Shown one piece after another: positions 11,723 to 21,809 of a DNA stretch of 64,000 nucleotides; position 1 is the stretch's first letter; each line of letters begins with the position of its first letter. Both the position numbers and the translations under genes were made by a program. The stretch covers positions 892,228,184 to 892,292,183 of the forward strand of contig CM062817.1 in NCBI GenBank assembly GCA_031772625.1, in the 5' to 3' direction. The notes beneath the pieces are model-generated. The model was not told where the DNA came from. It did not search any database and saw only the letters and a list, made by a program, of their open reading frames with translations. The stretch comes from Pinus tabuliformis (taxonomy: Eukaryota > Streptophyta > Pinopsida > Pinales > Pinaceae).

Positions 11723-11991
11723 CTCCCAAACCTGACTTCCTTGCTCTTTCTCGGCCTGAACAATTGGTTTCTTGAGCTACATTGAGGCCTTCTGAGATTC
11801 TTCAATTTGGAGGATACATGCTCCAAAATCAGTGTCCACAACATATATGGGATGATTAGTAGGATTATTCTCATTACTAATGATGTATGCCAACTATGCT
11901 TCCTTGTACAATCTCCTGCTTTCTCCTCCAAAAACTGGGACAGTGGCATAAGATAGATCATTCTGTAATGTCCCACCTAGTCTCTTAATCC
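11723..11991 (-). pseudogene. pol: Element B protease C-terminus and linker to RNase H
   Basis: This is the continuation of the element B protease on the far side of element C. On the minus strand it reads RLGGTLQNDLSYATVPVF, then a conserved-looking linker with YIISNENNPTNHP and VVDTDFGACILQ leading into the additional RNase H. At least two in-frame stops (Gln codon positions) interrupt it. The frame matches 17897-18327 once element C and one TSD copy are discounted, which is why the two pieces are assigned to one gene. Confidence 0.8.
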
Positions 11992-11996
11992 ATCCT
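11992..11996. repeat. TSD of element C, left copy (ATCCT)
   Basis: ATCCT precedes the TGATCC start of the left LTR and is repeated exactly at 17892-17896 after the right LTR. Confidence 0.95.
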
Positions 11997-12617
11997 TGAT
12001 CCAGGTGGATATTGGTGGCCACCTGCCAAGTCCACCTGGACCCCCACCATTGTCTTTCTCAGCATTTTCAGTTTCCTTAATTGTAGCACAACTTACTATT
12101 TTTAGCAGTTTTTCGGGTCCTGAACTTCTGGAGCCGTTTTGAGGCCCTAAACGACGTTTTTTGGGAAATCTGGGGGCAACATGGGTCCATGGACCATGTT
12201 GCCCTTCCCAAAGTGGTAGTGCTCGGATAGATCTTTCTAACGAGCTATTGTACGCGTCAAACGGAGATCGTATGCCAAAGTTACGACCCTGGGAAGTTGA
12301 TGTACCAATTTACCCAAACGGGGCCCACAGTTTGGCGTTTCATCTCCTAGGGTTAGGTTTTGGAATGTTAAGGGTTTTCCATTGTTTCTCAACAATAAAT
12401 AGGCCTTCGAGCCTCATTGTAACACAGTTCAGAGGCATGTAGCCATCACATCTCTTCTCAGAGATAAGCTACCATCGCCCTAGCTAGTTTATTTCCATTT
12501 CTGTTTGTAAGCATATTTCAGTATTTTCCATTAATGAAATGAAGTATTATTTCCGCTGCATCTTTATGTATATGGTTATCTCTGTAATTTGTTGCGTTCC
12601 TGTTTAAATCCGGATCA
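11997..12617 (+). repeat. Element C 5' LTR
   Basis: The LTR is 621 bp, from TGATCC to GGATCA. A TATA-like AATAAATAG lies at 12394-12402. It is almost identical to the 3' LTR but has a single copy of the 25 bp unit that the 3' LTR carries twice. Confidence 0.96.
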
Positions 12618-12618
12618 G

Positions 12619-12630
12619 TGGTATCAGAGC
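12619..12630 (+). promoter_or_regulatory. Element C primer-binding site (initiator tRNA-Met type)
   Basis: TGGTATCAGAGC starts one base after the 5' LTR. It is the standard plant site complementary to the 3' end of initiator tRNA-Met. Confidence 0.95.
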
Positions 12631-12749
12631 GGTCTGCTTTTTTCTCTGTTTTTCTTTGCATGTCCCCAACAAGGTCGGGATATAAGGAGTTAGGGCTTGA
12701 ACTGGTTGAACCTTTGCAAGACCAGCCTCGCAAATCCCGACGGCCTCCC

Positions 12750-13802
12750 ATGGCGGACGAGAAGAAAGACGAGGGGGCAGGAGATCCCATCAAAATCTTG
12801 CTCGAAGAAGCGCTCGAGCGACAACGGAACGCGATGATGGACAGCTTTGCGCAGATCCTTCAGCGGCTACCCAAAAGCGGCGCATCGGCTTCCAGCAGCT
12901 CCTATGGAAACGCCACACCCTTTAAGGTACAAGTTAATTTTGAAATCCCCATATTCGAGGGTCAGATAGACGCCGATGCGGTAGATAAATGGTTAAATCT
13001 GCTAGAGGGTTATTTTTCTGTTCATGAATTTTCGAGTCGGGAAAAGATTGTTTTTGCTCTTCTCAAAGCAGCCCCCCACGTCAAGGACTGGTGGGAAACC
13101 TACTGCGAGCAGAAGGATGAAAGTACTGGCTCACTATTTTCAGCCGCACCCACCTGGGATTCGTTCCGGGATGCCATCAAGGAGCAGTACTACCCTGTCA
13201 GAAGCTATGAGGATGAATACATAAAGTGGACCACGCTGCGGCAGGGAAGGGACCAAGACGTGCCGGAGTTCACCAATCTTTTCCATACCCTTCGCACAAA
13301 GTTGGGTATCAAGGATTCGGAGCAACATTTGATACTCAAATATCGTGGCTGCCTGCACAAGTACATCCAGGAAGAAATACAGTTCCTAAACATCCCCTCG
13401 CTCGGCCCAGCATACCGGTATGCCGTCAAGGTCGAGCAGAAGTTTAAACAAAAGAAGCGAGACTTTGGATCTGCGAATCCAAAGCAGGGGAAAGGTGCCC
13501 CTAAACCACAGAACAAAGGACAAAGCCAAGGCGGGACAACCCAAGACAACCAGCCAAAGCTGCAAGCAAAGAGCAACGCCGCGAAGCCGAGAAAGGACAC
13601 TGGAAAATGGTGCGAGTTCCATAAGAGCTCCACTCACAACACAAGTGAGTGTCGGGCCAAGCAGTCACTGGTGGCTGAGCTAAAGGTTTCAGAATCAGAT
13701 GCATGTTCCGACTCTGAGTCAGAACCCGATAAGGGGTATGAAAAAGGGAAGAAGATCATTGATGCGGATCCCAACGCCACTGTTGCTACCGCAAAGATCT
13801 AG
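12750..13802 (+). CDS. gag: Element C Gag
   Basis: Gag forms the particle around element RNA. The frame is open from 12618, but the start is placed at the Met before ADEKKDEGAGDP (12750), because upstream codons overlap the primer site and leader. Residues of about 60-200 form the Retrotrans_gag domain, with VDKWLNLLEGYF, FALLKAAPHVKDWW, W..FRDAIKEQYYP and WTTLRQGRDQDVPEF. A basic, Gln- and Lys-rich stretch follows, then a zinc-knuckle-like WCEFHKSSTHNTSEC near 13609-13653 of the C-x2-H type seen in chromoviruses. The frame ends at UAG (13800-13802), and the same frame continues into protease, so the stop is either a single CAG-to-TAG change or a read-through site. Confidence 0.92.
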   Translation: MADEKKDEGAGDPIKILLEEALERQRNAMMDSFAQILQRLPKSGASASSSSYGNATPFKVQVNFEIPIFEGQIDADAVDKWLNLLEGYFSVHEFSSREKIVFALLKAAPHVKDWWETYCEQKDESTGSLFSAAPTWDSFRDAIKEQYYPVRSYEDEYIKWTTLRQGRDQDVPEFTNLFHTLRTKLGIKDSEQHLILKYRGCLHKYIQEEIQFLNIPSLGPAYRYAVKVEQKFKQKKRDFGSANPKQGKGAPKPQNKGQSQGGTTQDNQPKLQAKSNAAKPRKDTGKWCEFHKSSTHNTSECRAKQSLVAELKVSESDACSDSESEPDKGYEKGKKIIDADPNATVATAKI

Positions 13803-16800
13803 AAAAATGAACCCGAAGATCCAGAGGAGGAGGAGCGTCTCTTCCACTCCCAGATGTGGGTAAAGGGCTCCCCGATACAGTTCATTGTTGATAGCGGGAG
13901 TCAAAAGAACCTCATTTCGGCAGAGGTCGTGAAGCGGTTGGGCTTATCGACCACAGCACATCCACAACCATACACCATTGGGTGGCTTCACCAAGGGCGA
14001 GATCTTCGCGTGAGCCAGCAGTGTCGCCTTCCATACAACATCAAGCCCTTCACGGATGAGGTATTGTGTGACATTGCTCCCCTTGAAGTTTGTGATGTAT
14101 TACTAGGACAACCATACTTGTGGAAGCGACATGCTGTGTATGAATCAAGGCCCCGTGCTGTTATTATTACATTGGGAAATAAGTTGTTCAGGATACCAGA
14201 GGTAGCACCACCTGCCGCCATCTCTTTGATTACTGCAAAACAATGCAGTAAGATCATTTCCAAAACCAGGAAATTTGTTTTCCTGATGATACGCCCTCAA
14301 GGGAAGAAGAAGACAGTGGCCGCGGCCTCCAAACGGGGTCCCTCTGCACGGCAGCTACAGATGGACAAGATTGTGGAGGAGTACGAAGACATCTTCACCT
14401 CCCCGGCAGGGGTTCCTCTGCACTGTCAAGTCAAGCACTCCATCGATCTGACCCCAGGTGCGCCGCTACCCAATGGACCAATTTATCGGCGCTCCATTCT
14501 GGAGAACAATGAAATCAAGAGGCAGATTCAGGAGCTCCTGCAGAAAGGTCACATCCGTCCGAGTTCTTCGCCCTGTGGGAGCCCGATAGTGTTGGTACAG
14601 AAGAAGGATGGGACGTGGAGACTCTGTATTGACTATCGGGCGCTGAACAAGATCACTGTTCGTAATAGGTACCCGATCCCGCGGATTGATGACCTCCTAG
14701 ACCAACTAAAGGGGGCGAAATATTTCAGCAAGATCGATCTGAAGTCAGGATATCACCAGGTACCAATTGAACCCTCAGATGTGTGGAAGACTGCCTTCAA
14801 ATCGAAGGAGGGCCTCTTCGAATGGTTGGTCATGCCTTTCGGATTGACGAATGCTCCTGCAACCTTTATGAGGCTAATGAATGACATCTTGCGGCCATTC
14901 ACCAACTCCTTCGTAGTAGTATACTTGGATGACATTCTGATCTTCAGCCAGAGTTGGGAAGAGCACCTCCACCACATCCGATAGGTTCTCCAAACACTAC
15001 GGCAACACAAGCTATGCGCCAATTTGGAGAAATGCACTTTTGGCATGACCGAGGTTCAGTATCTGGGATACATCATTGATGAACAGGGGGTGCATGTCGA
15101 TCCAGCCAAGGTCCAAGTCATTCGGGATTGGCCCTCTCCAACCACTCTAATAGAGCTCCGCAGCTTTCTAGGTCTTGCCAACTTCTACCGCAGGTTTGTG
15201 TTGGGATTTTCTCATATTTCTTGGCCCTTGAGTCAAGTCACCAAGGGCGGGGCGAAAGCAAAATTCTTTTGGTCTGAATCTCAACAGAAGGCATTCAGGG
15301 AGTTGAAGGATCGCCTCTGCACAGCACCAGTGCTCGCGTTACCAGATTTACAACAACCATTTGAGGTCGAGACAGATGCCTCTGACTATGCTATTGGGGC
15401 AGTCCTTACTCAACATGGACATCCAGTGGCATATCACAGTGAAACACTTTCAGACACAGTCCGGAAGTACCCCACTTATGATAAAGAGATGTATTCCATT
15501 GTACAGGCCTGCCGACAATGGAAGCATTACATTTTGGGGAAGGAAACGGTCATCCACACAGACCACCGACCTCTGCAGTTCATACAGACCCAAGGGAAAT
15601 TGCAGAATGATCGCCATCAGAAGTGGTCTACATACCTGCAACAGTTTCACTTGAATATCAAGTATAAAAAGGGCAGCACCAATAATGTTGCAGATTGCCT
15701 CAGTTGACCACCGATCATGGCGCTAACCACCGTGCTCAACTCTTGCGGGCACGAGACTTCTGATTGGCCACTTCTCTACAAAAGCGACCCAGAATTCGGC
15801 CACACATACCAGACACTCTTGGAGGGTCGGCAGGTTGCAGATTTTCACCTCCAGGATGCCCTATTATGCCACCTCGGTCACCTCTGTGTTCCTTCAAGCG
15901 AGCGTGCCAAGATGATTTGGGAAGCACACTACAGTCGGGCTGCTGGGCATTTCGGGGTCGAGAAAACAGTGGCAGTACTGCAAAACTATTTCTATTGGCC
16001 GAATCTTCGACAGGATGTTGGGAAGTACATCCGATCATGTACTGCCTGTGCCATTGCCAAACCGACCATTAAGAAGCAAGGCCTCTATACCCCGTTGCCT
16101 ACCCCTAGTCGACCTTGGGAATCCATCTCCATGGATTACATGTCAGGCCTTCCTTCCACTAAGCATGGAAATGACTGTGTTTTTGTGGTCGTCGACAGGT
16201 TCTCAAAGATGGCCATTATGATGGCCTGCAAGAAGAATATCACAGCAGAAGCCACTGCTAAACTCTTCTTTGAACGAGTGTGGGTGCACTTTGGGATCCC
16301 ACAGTCTATCATCTCAGATCGGGACAGTCGGTTTCTCAGCACCTTTTGGTCCAGTCTCTGGTCAATGCTGGACACCAAACTCACGAAGTCCACAGCCTTC
16401 CATCCTCAAACTGATGGCCAGACAGAGGTTGTCAATAGGATGATTGTGCACATTTTGCGCATGTATAACTCAAAGCATCCATGCACATGGGACGAGAGCC
16501 TCCCCTACGTTCAGCACAGCTACAACCGAGCTCTTCACAGCTCCACTGGCCATAGCCCTTTTCAGGTGGGTTTGGGATTCCAGCCACTATGCCCCATTGA
16601 TGTGGCCATGCCACTTGCAGCTACTCACATGAATTCAGCTCATGTCCAGTCCGAAACAGATAAGGCCACCAGCTTCATTGAGCGCATCCAACATATTCGC
16701 CAGCAGGTCCATGACATTCTTGAGAAATCAAATGCCAAGTACAAGCAGCGACATGATCAACATCGGGTGCCACACAAGTTTCAGGTGGGCGACAAAGTCT

Positions 16801-17234
16801 GGTTGCATTTGCAAAAGGAACGCCTTACTGGAGCCTATCGAAAATTGAGACCACTCCGATATGGTCCTTACACCATTACTAAGGCTATGGGAGACAATGC
16901 ATTTGAGCTCAGCATTCCCCCATTCCTTGGCCTGCACCCAGTATTTAATGTGGACCGCCTTCGGCCATACTTTCCACCATTGCTAGACACATCCGACATT
17001 GCAGAACAGCTCAAACCCACAGAATTAAATCCAGATTGCATGGAACAAGCTGCAACTGATCGGATCATGGACACACAGATCAAGAACACTCGCCAACAGA
17101 ATATCCAACTGTATCGAGTTGTCAAAGCGGGCCAACTCCTTCAGCAGGGCAAGTGGCTCACCAGGGAACAAGTTCAGCAGAAGTTTCCTCATCTCATGGA
17201 GGAGCTCAACGCAATGGGGACCATTGCTTCCTAA
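13803..17234 (+). pseudogene. pol: Element C Pol: protease, RT, RNase H, integrase, chromodomain-like tail
   Basis: This polyprotein copies and integrates the element. The order is: protease with [13 protein letters not shown] near 13885; RT with [21 protein letters not shown] and [11 protein letters not shown] (YLDD at 14922-14933); RNase H with [13 protein letters not shown], the Glu in [15 protein letters not shown] and NNVADCLS, so all four acids are present; integrase (from about 15890) with the HHCC finger and a D-D-E core (SMDYMSG, SDRDSRF, TDGQTEVVNR); then RYGPYTI and a tail with RIMDTQIKNTR and LTREQVQQKFPHL that looks like a chromodomain. Two in-frame stops break it, TAG 14982-14984 and TGA 15705-15707, with no frameshift. 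It ends at TAA 17232-17234. Confidence 0.95.
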
Positions 17235-17245
17235 GGGGGGAGGAA
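17233..17245 (+). promoter_or_regulatory. Element C polypurine tract
   Basis: AAGGGGGGAGGAA abuts the TG of the 3' LTR and overlaps the last base pairs of the pol stop codon. This is the classical plus-strand primer position. Confidence 0.93.
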
Positions 17246-17891
17246 TGATCCAGGTGGATATTGGTGGCCACCTGCCAAGTCCACCTGGACCCCCACCATT
17301 GTCTTTCTCAGCATTTTCAGTTTCCTTAATTGTAGCACAACTTACTATTTTTAGCAGTTTTTCGGGTCCTGAACTTCTGGAGCCGTTTTGAGGCCCTAAA
17401 CGACGTTTTTTGGGAAATCTGGGGGCAACATGGGTCCATGGACCATGTTGCAACATGGGTCCATGGACCATGTTTCTCTTACCAAAGTGGTAGTGCTCGG
17501 ATAGATCTTTCTAACGAGCTATTGTACGCGTCAAACGGAGATCGTATGCCAAAGTTACGACCCTGGGAAGTTGATGTACCAATTTACCCAAACGGGGCCC
17601 ACAGTTTGGCGTTTCATCTCCTAGGGTTAGGTTTTGGAATGTTAAGGGTTTTCCATTGTTTCTCAACAATAAATAGGCCTTCGAGCCTCATTGTAACACA
17701 GTTCAGAGGCATGTAGCCATCACATCTCTTCTCAGAGATAAGCTACCATCGCCCTAGCTAGTTTATTTCCATTTCTGTTTGTAAGCATATTTCAGTATTT
17801 TCCATTAATGAAATGAAGTATTATTTCCGCTGCATCTTTATGTATATGGTTATCTCTGTAATTTGTTGCGTTCCTGTTTAAATCCGGATCA
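17246..17891 (+). repeat. Element C 3' LTR with 25 bp tandem duplication
   Basis: The LTR is 646 bp. The 25 bp unit at 17425-17449 is repeated exactly at 17450-17474, which accounts for the whole length difference from the 5' LTR. The unit contains CATGGGTCCATGGACCATG, a near-palindrome. Three substitutions lie just to its right (17472-17483). Confidence 0.95.
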
Positions 17892-17896
17892 ATCCT
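17892..17896. repeat. TSD of element C, right copy (ATCCT)
   Basis: Exact repeat of 11992-11996. It falls inside the protease gene of element B. Confidence 0.95.
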
Positions 17897-18327
17897 CTGG
17901 ACAACAACATGCCAAACTTGGGAGGGACATCTGCTACCACAATATCCATCATCATACTCTTCATGGGAAGCTGAGTTAAGGTAATGGCCAGGTCTTTGAT
18001 TAGTCCTAGGCATTTCACTTTCCTTGAATCAAAAGAGAATAAATCATGATATGGTCCAGTGATGTCAAGGCCTAACTCTTCCATGACAGCTTTAGGCATC
18101 AAATTATGGCTGGCCCCTGTATCTAGTAGGCAGTTGTGGAGGATTTTGTCATGAATGGTCAAGGAGACATAAAATGATGGAGAATTATTATCAGCAGGTT
18201 CAATCACGGGGCTAATCACAATAGCAGGCCTATCATCTTGCAAATTGACAGAGTCAGTGGAGGTTTTTGTGGTTTCTAGCTCAAGAGCTTCAACGATAGG
18301 CTTTCTAAACACTTCACTCTTTACCAA
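17897..18327 (-). pseudogene. pol: Element B aspartic protease (N-terminal part)
   Basis: A retropepsin that would cut the Gag-Pol polyprotein. On the minus strand a linker with AIVISPVIEPADNNSP is followed by SFYVSLTIHDKILHN and the catalytic CLLDTGASHNLM (D-T-G), then LGLDITG, a flap-like region and VVADVPPKFGMLLSR. Element C is inserted just after this last motif; the gene resumes at 11991. The open frame from 18327 shows no further break up to the insertion. Upstream, a stop near 18328-18330 separates it from the gag-protease linker. Confidence 0.9.
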
Positions 18328-18329
18328 CT

Positions 18330-19947
18330 AACTTCTGGACTTCTGACTCAAAGCTGAAAGAGGAAGGTAACTTGTCAGAGCCTCTTACCTCTTGAACTGG
18401 TGCTTTGAGGATTACTGGATCAGCTGCTGGTCTTCTCTGTCTGATATTCTGTGACTCTGTTTGGACAACAGCTCTTTGGGCAGGATTCTCCTTGACATTT
18501 TTTGTATTCGACCTCAGATTGTATCTTTGCTATTCCCCAGTCTGCAGAACAACCTCTCTGTCCCATTCTTGACTTATTTGGTCCTGCAGCAGTGATTCTT
18601 CATATGCAGCCAATGTAAAAAAGGCAACACTACCTTTATTTTCCATGCAGTGAATTTCATCCTCGTCTTCAAATTGTTCCTCCTCCATGACTACATTTTG
18701 GAAAGGAGCTTTAACCTTTTGTTATTCATTTGTTTCTTTACCCCTCTGAATAATTTGCAACTGTTCATTTGCTCTTATGAATGGATTTGGATTTCTTGGA
18801 GCAAATGTGTTCTGCTGCCTTGTCTTTCCAGAATTCTACTCAACCATCAGCTTAGATATTTCAGCAGCCAATGACTCTATAATCTTAGTCATTTTATCTA
18901 GTTTGGGATCTGAAGATGAAGTAGAGGAATAAGAAGCCTCACCTCTCTGCCTCCTTATATCAGCATGTGTTTTGAGCTTTTCTGCAACCATAATATTAGA
19001 TTCCACTTCTAGTGCTGCATCCTGCATGTCAACTAGAGTGGCACATCTTCTTTCTCTCAATAACAGGCAGAAATCAAGTCAAAAGCATTGGCATAAGTGA
19101 GTTTGGCAGAGGTGGGGGTAGGCTTTACCTCTGTTGGTATCTTACTATACATACGATTGAATCTTTTATTAAAATCAGGGAATGATTCCCCATTTTACCT
19201 CTTCAGGTTACCAAACTCTGTATGGTAGTAGAGCAAGTCCTTTTTATCCCCCCAGTGCTTCAAAAATGCTTCATCTAAGCCTTCAATATCAGCAATAGAT
19301 CTAGGGGGCAATTCTATGAACCATTTTCCAGCCTCTCCATCAAGGCTCTGTACAAAAACTCTCATCCACACATCATTTTCACTTATATCTAAGTTATCAG
19401 CATAACTATAAAAAGCTTCAAGGTGTTCTTCAGCTGTTACTCCCTCTGTGCCAGTGAAATTGGGCATATATTTTTGATACTCTCCAGCAGGCATGGCGTT
19501 CAAAGGAACGGGCAAGACCAGAGGTCCATACCTGGCAGCTACAATTCTTTCTATCTTCGTAGGTGCTTGATGGCCTGCCATGACTGGGGTATGTGGAAAG
19601 GCACTGGTAGATTGAGTAGTATGAAAGAATGAAATGGATGACAGAGACAAAGGGATGTTATGGACTGTATGGGAAGCTTTCTTTGGATTGAGACTCAAAG
19701 GGGAACTAACTGAACAAGGGGCTGTATTAATCTCTGAAGGAATTTACTTACTAAGAGTGCTGGGCTCTAAATCTTCAATCTGTATATCTTCAGCTATAAC
19801 TTTATCTTTCAGAGATGCATGAAATTTCTTAGGCTTACCTGATCCTGATACCCCTTTCTGTGATGTTTTCCTTAGTTTAACAATCTTCTCAGGGTCAGGC
19901 ACTGGTTCAGCTGGTGATTTCTGAGGATTTCTTCGAGTATGTATCAC
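18330..19947 (-). pseudogene. gag: Element B gag and linker
   Basis: A basic and proline-rich N-terminal segment (19947-19744) leads to the capsid part at 19698-19195. It holds YGPLVLPVPLNAMP, YMPNFTGTEGVTAEEHLEAF, VWMRVFVQSLDGEAGKWF and DEAFLKHWGDKKD, a clear Retrotrans_gag domain. The frame continues below 19195 through single stops, with FNKRFNRMYSKIP and ATLVDMQDAALEVESNIM (19060-18836), then a polar linker. I did not find a convincing CCHC zinc knuckle. At least seven in-frame stops lie between 19744 and 18328, and most fit Gln or Arg codons changed by one C-to-T step. The Met at 19947 is an assumed start. Confidence 0.88.
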
Positions 19948-20110
19948 AAACTAAGCCAGAACTTCAATGTGGAGTCACCAAAGATTGGTCTTCCTTCAAC
20001 GGAGTCGCCAAATAGATGATTACAACCAGAAATGTGCCGAGACCTTGTCTATCATCAAAATATGGAACTGTGTCGTTCTCCCAGGGAAGCTGAGCTTCAA
20101 TCTCCTCTCC

Positions 20111-20125
20111 CCAACATCGACGCCA
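20111..20125 (-). promoter_or_regulatory. Element B primer-binding site
   Basis: On the minus strand TGGCGTCGATGTTGG starts five bases after the 5' LTR and continues GGGAG. It resembles the TGGCGCCGTTGCCGGGG-type site of Athila/Tat elements with several changes. The exact tRNA is not assigned. Confidence 0.75.
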
Positions 20126-20130
20126 TTTAA

Positions 20131-21804
20131 TGTTATCACCCCAAGAAACTCTCCTAAGTTGTATCTCAGAGATGCTTGGGAACATTACAAACTCAACAAA
20201 AATGTTGGAAATAGGTGTATGAATGGAAGGAATGATGCATATTCAAGCCAGATAACCACTTCTACTATGCTTAACCCCAGACATGGGTGAACACCCCCAG
20301 ACTACAAGGCTTTAGACCACCAATTACTCACAGTTTGAGGATTAAGTGAACATGGAGAAAACTGACCACACCAATAGATGCACAAGACCATGTGATGGCC
20401 GGTTGCAACCAGTAAAGACGTCTAAAAATATATTTCCTAATGCACAGACAGGATGACAACCCTTTGGCACTAAGTAAACAGAAACTTGCATAACACATTC
20501 AATGATACATACTAGATTCTAACACAAAGGTGGGATGACAGCCCCTCTAATGCTAAACATCAAGAGCACATGAACAAATGCATAACAGGCACAACCTGGA
20601 ACATAATAGAAGTGGAAAGTGAGCAATTAACAGCAAAAGAAGCTTGTATTAGCTGAAAACGAAGACCAGACACTGCAGGTATCACAGTAGTGACAGTCTC
20701 CAGAAGTTGAACCTTACATCAAAACTACAACCATCAACCCTCATTACATCTTGTTTCTTGGTATATATAGAGTTTCATTACAAAAATATCCTGTTGTTCT
20801 ATGCGTGGAGGGGTCATAATGGACCACCAACCACCTTAAATCTTTGATGGAGTCTCCGCTACAATCTGCTGGCTTTAATGAACAAAATGACCTTTTCTGC
20901 TATTCAACGGTCCTTCTCTGGGTAGGTGGAGTGTTGACTGAAAGAAGCTCCATAACTGATAAATGCTTTAACTGCTCGAGGCTGTCATTTTCTTCTCGGC
21001 CATTCTTCCTTGTTAATTGTAGTTGTTGTAGAATAATTGCAGAGGGTACTAGGTTGCTGATCGCTTCATCCTTCGGGGGTACAAAATGGTTATGGACGCG
21101 AAGACTGCATGGCAAATAAATGAGCGGGATCGGGAGTAAACGATATCCGTTGGATCGAGTTAATGGGCGACAGAGATTGATTAGCAGTGGCTATCAAGAG
21201 ACGTGAGAGTGGGATAGACGAGGGCTGTTGGATCTCATATGGGTAGATCCAATGGTGATCAGGGGTCGAAAGTATGTGGGGGTTAATGAGCGGGGACGGG
21301 CGGGACAACGGTAAGTGGTTTCCCCGCATCGCTTATGGAGATGAGGTGATATTTGTACGCAGGCGTGCGATGCGAATAATCGGCCAACACGTGGCAGATG
21401 GGATCGGTGGCAAACCTCTTTCCTTGCTGGTTAACGAGCGTGCAGGTTACGGAAGCGGGAAGCACGAATGCCGTTGGATCGTGCGGCAGGAACGATTGGA
21501 CGACGCAGACTAAATGCACACATTTATGACTGATGTGACAAGGAAATGGCGAGTTATGGTGTGCGGTCAAGTGAATATAGTCGTATGGGTTTAGACTTTA
21601 GCGCTGAGGGGATATACGGAATAGGGGCTTACACAGGGTTTTGGAGGCAAAACAGAGGAAAACAGGGGTAGCAGGAGTTATAAGAGTGTAGGAAAAATGA
21701 AGGAGGTGGAGGAGACGGAATGCTGCGGGCTCCTTTCCAAGCATAACACACGACCAAACCTGTTCTACTCTTTAGAAAAACTTCGTCTTATAGCAGAGCT
21801 AACA
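20131..21804 (-). repeat. Element B 5' LTR
   Basis: This 1674 bp LTR has the same ends as 6330-8003. A TATA-like CTATATATAC on the minus strand at 20761-20770 is conserved in the partner and is a plausible promoter core. Confidence 0.93.
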
Positions 21805-21809
21805 GGACC
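21805..21809. repeat. TSD of element B, right copy (GGACC)
   Basis: It matches GGACT at 6325-6329 in four of five bases. From here the sequence is again element A internal DNA. Confidence 0.8.

Larger units (their letters stand above)
11997..17891 (+). mobile_element. Element C: young Ty3/gypsy chromovirus-type retrotransposon nested in B
   Basis: This 5895 bp element has LTRs at 11997-12617 (621 bp) and 17246-17891 (646 bp), both TGATCC to GGATCA, an exact TSD ATCCT, an initiator-Met-type primer site at 12619-12630 and a purine tract at 17233-17245. Gag and pol lie in one frame on the plus strand. Outside a 25 bp duplication and three neighbouring substitutions I saw no LTR differences, so the insertion is recent. 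It lies in the protease gene of element B. Three in-frame stops remain in gag-pol. Integrase type, the GPY motif and a chromodomain-like tail place it with chromoviruses, possibly near Tekay/Del. Confidence 0.97.
6330..21804 (-). mobile_element. Element B: Tat-like Ty3/gypsy retrotransposon with additional RNase H, nested in A
   Basis: Two 1674 bp LTRs (6330-8003 and 20131-21804) start TGTTATC and end CTAACA on the plus strand, with TSD GGACT/GGACC. The coding order on the minus strand is gag (about 19.9-18.4 kb), protease (split by element C), additional RNase H (11722-11027), RT (10966-10184), RNase H (10150-9395) and integrase (9394-8180). A tRNA-type primer site sits beside the right LTR, which confirms minus orientation. 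Without element C it is about 9.6 kb. By eye its LTRs differ at about 4% of the first 330 positions, between A and C. Many single-base stops make it inactive. Confidence 0.95.

Noticed and set aside
13205..13637. 142- and 83-codon minus-strand ORFs over element C gag
   Set aside because: They lie wholly opposite a well-supported gag domain and reflect its codon composition.
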